Shown here: in pieces, positions 62,537 to 64,000 of the stretch
Layout: every line of letters starts with the position of its first letter
Position numbering within the stretch: the first letter of the stretch is position 1
Assembly: GCA_945881875.1 (NCBI GenBank)
Contig: CAMCVH010000001.1
Coordinates: forward strand, 1-64,000
DNA from: Polynucleobacter meluiroseus
GTDB taxonomy: Bacteria; Pseudomonadota; Gammaproteobacteria; Burkholderiales; Burkholderiaceae
DNA: 64,000 nucleotides
Reading direction: 5' to 3'
The notes under the pieces: generated by a model
Databases searched by the model: none
Seen by the model: only the letters and a program-made list of their open reading frames with translations
Told to the model about the DNA's origin: nothing
Position numbers and translations under genes: made by a program

Positions 62537-64000
62537 ATGCGTAAGGAACTCTATTTCGGTTTTAGTATTATGGCGGCGATTGTCGTCGGCACTTTGATCT
62601 ACATGCCATCTTTCTCGGACATGACCAATGGCCACTTAGGCTTGTTGATGTTAAGTTTAGTGGTTGTAACTATTATGTTGGGTTTCCCAACAGCCTTTAC
62701 TTTGATGGGTATGGGCATGATCTTCGCATTCATGGCTTTCCATAACCAAGGCGAGGGTGATGCACAAGCGATCAAGCGAACGCTTGACCTGATGGTTCAA
62801 AGAACATTCTCGGTGATGACTAATGACGTATTGGTTTCCATTCCGTTGTTTGTGTTCATGGGCTACTTAGTTGAACGTGCCAACTTAATTGAGAAGCTAT
62901 TCAAAAGTTTGCACCTATCTTTAGCTAGGGTTCCTGGAGCACTCGCAGTTGCCACATTAGTTACTTGCGCCATTTTTGCTACAGCAACAGGTATTGTTGG
63001 TGCGGTTGTGACATTGATGGGTTTGTTGGCACTACCAGCTATGTTGAAATCTGGCTATAACGTTAAGTTATCAGCTGGTGTTATCACTGCCGGTGGTTGC
63101 TTAGGTATTTTGATTCCTCCATCAGTGATGTTGATTGTGTACGGAGCTACAGCTGGTGTATCAGTTGTGAAGCTTTATGCAGGTGCGTTTTTTCCTGGCT
63201 TGATGTTGGCATCTCTTTACATCGGTTATGTGATCATCGTTGCAAAGCTGAAGCCTGAATGGGCTCCGCCATTGTCAGAGAAAGATCGTCACGTTGATTT
63301 AACACCAGCGTCACAGAAGCTTGCAAAATTTGGCAAATTGGCTCTACCAGCAGTTTTAGCTGCTGCTAAGGGCCGCGCTGCTGCAGGTATCAGCACCGCA
63401 GAATTACTCAAGCAACTAGCTATCATTGTCGGACCACTGTTGTTATTTGTGGTGATGATGACAATGATTCATCGCGGTGCTACAACACCGATTGAACAAG
63501 CTGCCCTTGTTACGATGGAGAGTGATGGCGGCATGATGAGTCTTGAGGAAGTTGCTGCCCCATCACAAGAAGGTGGTTTAGCTTTACCTTCTGGCGCTGA
63601 TGAAGCACCAAAAGCAATGGGTATTGCTTTACCTCCTGGTGCCGAAGAGACGCCAGCGCCGAGTGCTGCTGCAAATGCTCCAGCCGCTGCAGTTCAACAA
63701 GATCAAGAGCCAGCTGAAAGACAGCCAACTCCGATGTGGTTCTGGATCATGTTGGGCATTGGCTTGGCAATTGGTGCTATCTTTTATTACACGCTCACCA
63801 TGGCACGCCTTGAGATTTTCAAGATGTTATTGGGTTCATTCTTCCCCTTAGCAGTGCTGATCTTGTTTGTATTGGGAACCATTGTGTTCGGCTTAGCAAC
63901 TCCAACTGAAGCAGCCGCGGTAGGCTCTTTGGGCGGATTCATCCTAGCTTGGGCTTACAAACAGCTAAACATGAGCGTGGTGCGCGAGTCAGTCTTCTTA
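62537..64000 (+). CDS. TRAP transporter large permease subunit (DctM), truncated by window end
   Basis: The first 488 codons are present and the frame stays open to the right edge. It opens MRKELYFGFSIMAAIVVGTL with repeated hydrophobic helices. It has the DctM motifs FGFPTAFTLMG-like LGFPTAFTLMGMG near residue 50, TATGIVGAVVTLMGLLALP near residue 151, and GGCLGILIPPSVMLIVYGA near residue 191. A hydrophilic insert of about 75 residues (327-401), rich in Ala, Pro and Glu, interrupts the membrane core. The core resumes at PMWFWIMLG, and FGLATPTEAAAVG matches the C-terminal half. It partners DctQ and DctP. Confidence 0.93.
   Translation, partial: MRKELYFGFSIMAAIVVGTLIYMPSFSDMTNGHLGLLMLSLVVVTIMLGFPTAFTLMGMGMIFAFMAFHNQGEGDAQAIKRTLDLMVQRTFSVMTNDVLVSIPLFVFMGYLVERANLIEKLFKSLHLSLARVPGALAVATLVTCAIFATATGIVGAVVTLMGLLALPAMLKSGYNVKLSAGVITAGGCLGILIPPSVMLIVYGATAGVSVVKLYAGAFFPGLMLASLYIGYVIIVAKLKPEWAPPLSEKDRHVDLTPASQKLAKFGKLALPAVLAAAKGRAAAGISTAELLKQLAIIVGPLLLFVVMMTMIHRGATTPIEQAALVTMESDGGMMSLEEVAAPSQEGGLALPSGADEAPKAMGIALPPGAEETPAPSAAANAPAAAVQQDQEPAERQPTPMWFWIMLGIGLAIGAIFYYTLTMARLEIFKMLLGSFFPLAVLILFVLGTIVFGLATPTEAAAVGSLGGFILAWAYKQLNMSVVRESVFL

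Overview
The window reads as chromosomal DNA of a small-genome, fairly low-GC betaproteobacterium of the Burkholderiaceae, most like Polynucleobacter or a close freshwater relative. The reasons are the gene order rne / rluC / sppA-like / rsmI-like / maf / yceD / rpmF / plsX-fabHDG-acpP-fabF / degQ / lepA-lepB-rnc-era-recO-pdxJ-acpS-nagZ and efp-earP / uvrC / pgsA / tRNA-Gly / tRNA-Cys, an EF-P of the arginine-rhamnosylated type with its EarP partner, very short intergenic spaces, and Bug-type and TRAP solute-binding proteins. No phage, insertion sequence, CRISPR array or plasmid gene was seen. The genus assignment is inference; no search was run.

Layout. 1-8.9 kb: start of rsgA, an M48 protease, oligoribonuclease, an AEC carrier, mogA, pmbA, folA-thyA, and a divergent iron-type ABC ATPase/permease pair with a Fur-like box between them. 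8.9-16 kb: ferredoxin, a 2-hydroxyacid dehydrogenase, a small membrane protein, molybdopterin genes moeA-moaA, and RNase E with a long leader. 16.3-21.3 kb: rluC, a FAH-family hydrolase, a HAD phosphatase, an S49 protease, and the overlapping methyltransferase/Maf pair. 21.3-29.3 kb: yceD-rpmF, the complete type II fatty-acid synthesis cluster, then degQ. 29.4-36.9 kb: the lepA-to-nagZ housekeeping run. 36.9-39.3 kb: an outer-membrane protein, a small unknown gene, and two half-size YeeE/YedE sulfur transporters behind a promoter buried in a palindrome. 39.6-44.2 kb: efp-earP divergent from uvrC, pgsA and two tRNAs.

44.3-64 kb is the accessory half. A GntR/FCD regulator is followed by a four-gene catabolic operon (carboxymuconolactone-decarboxylase family, 3-hydroxyisobutyrate-dehydrogenase family, Bug solute-binding protein, semialdehyde dehydrogenase). 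The same palindrome lies in front of the regulator and in front of the operon. Next come DUF2237, three tiny membrane-protein genes in a minus-strand operon, a FrnE-like DsbA protein, nitroreductase, a COG3146-type acyltransferase, a lipoprotein, pirin, MOSC, hydroxypyruvate isomerase, a 2OG-Fe dioxygenase, histidine phosphatase, penicillin acylase, and a TRAP transporter (dctP-dctQ-dctM) cut by the window end. The TRAP large permease carries an unusual Ala/Pro/Glu-rich insert.

The best candidates for undescribed biology are the operator-paired GntR catabolic unit, the small-membrane-protein operon near 49.7-50.2 kb, the palindrome-controlled YeeE/YedE pair, and the direct fabF-degQ junction without rpoE-rseA-rseB.
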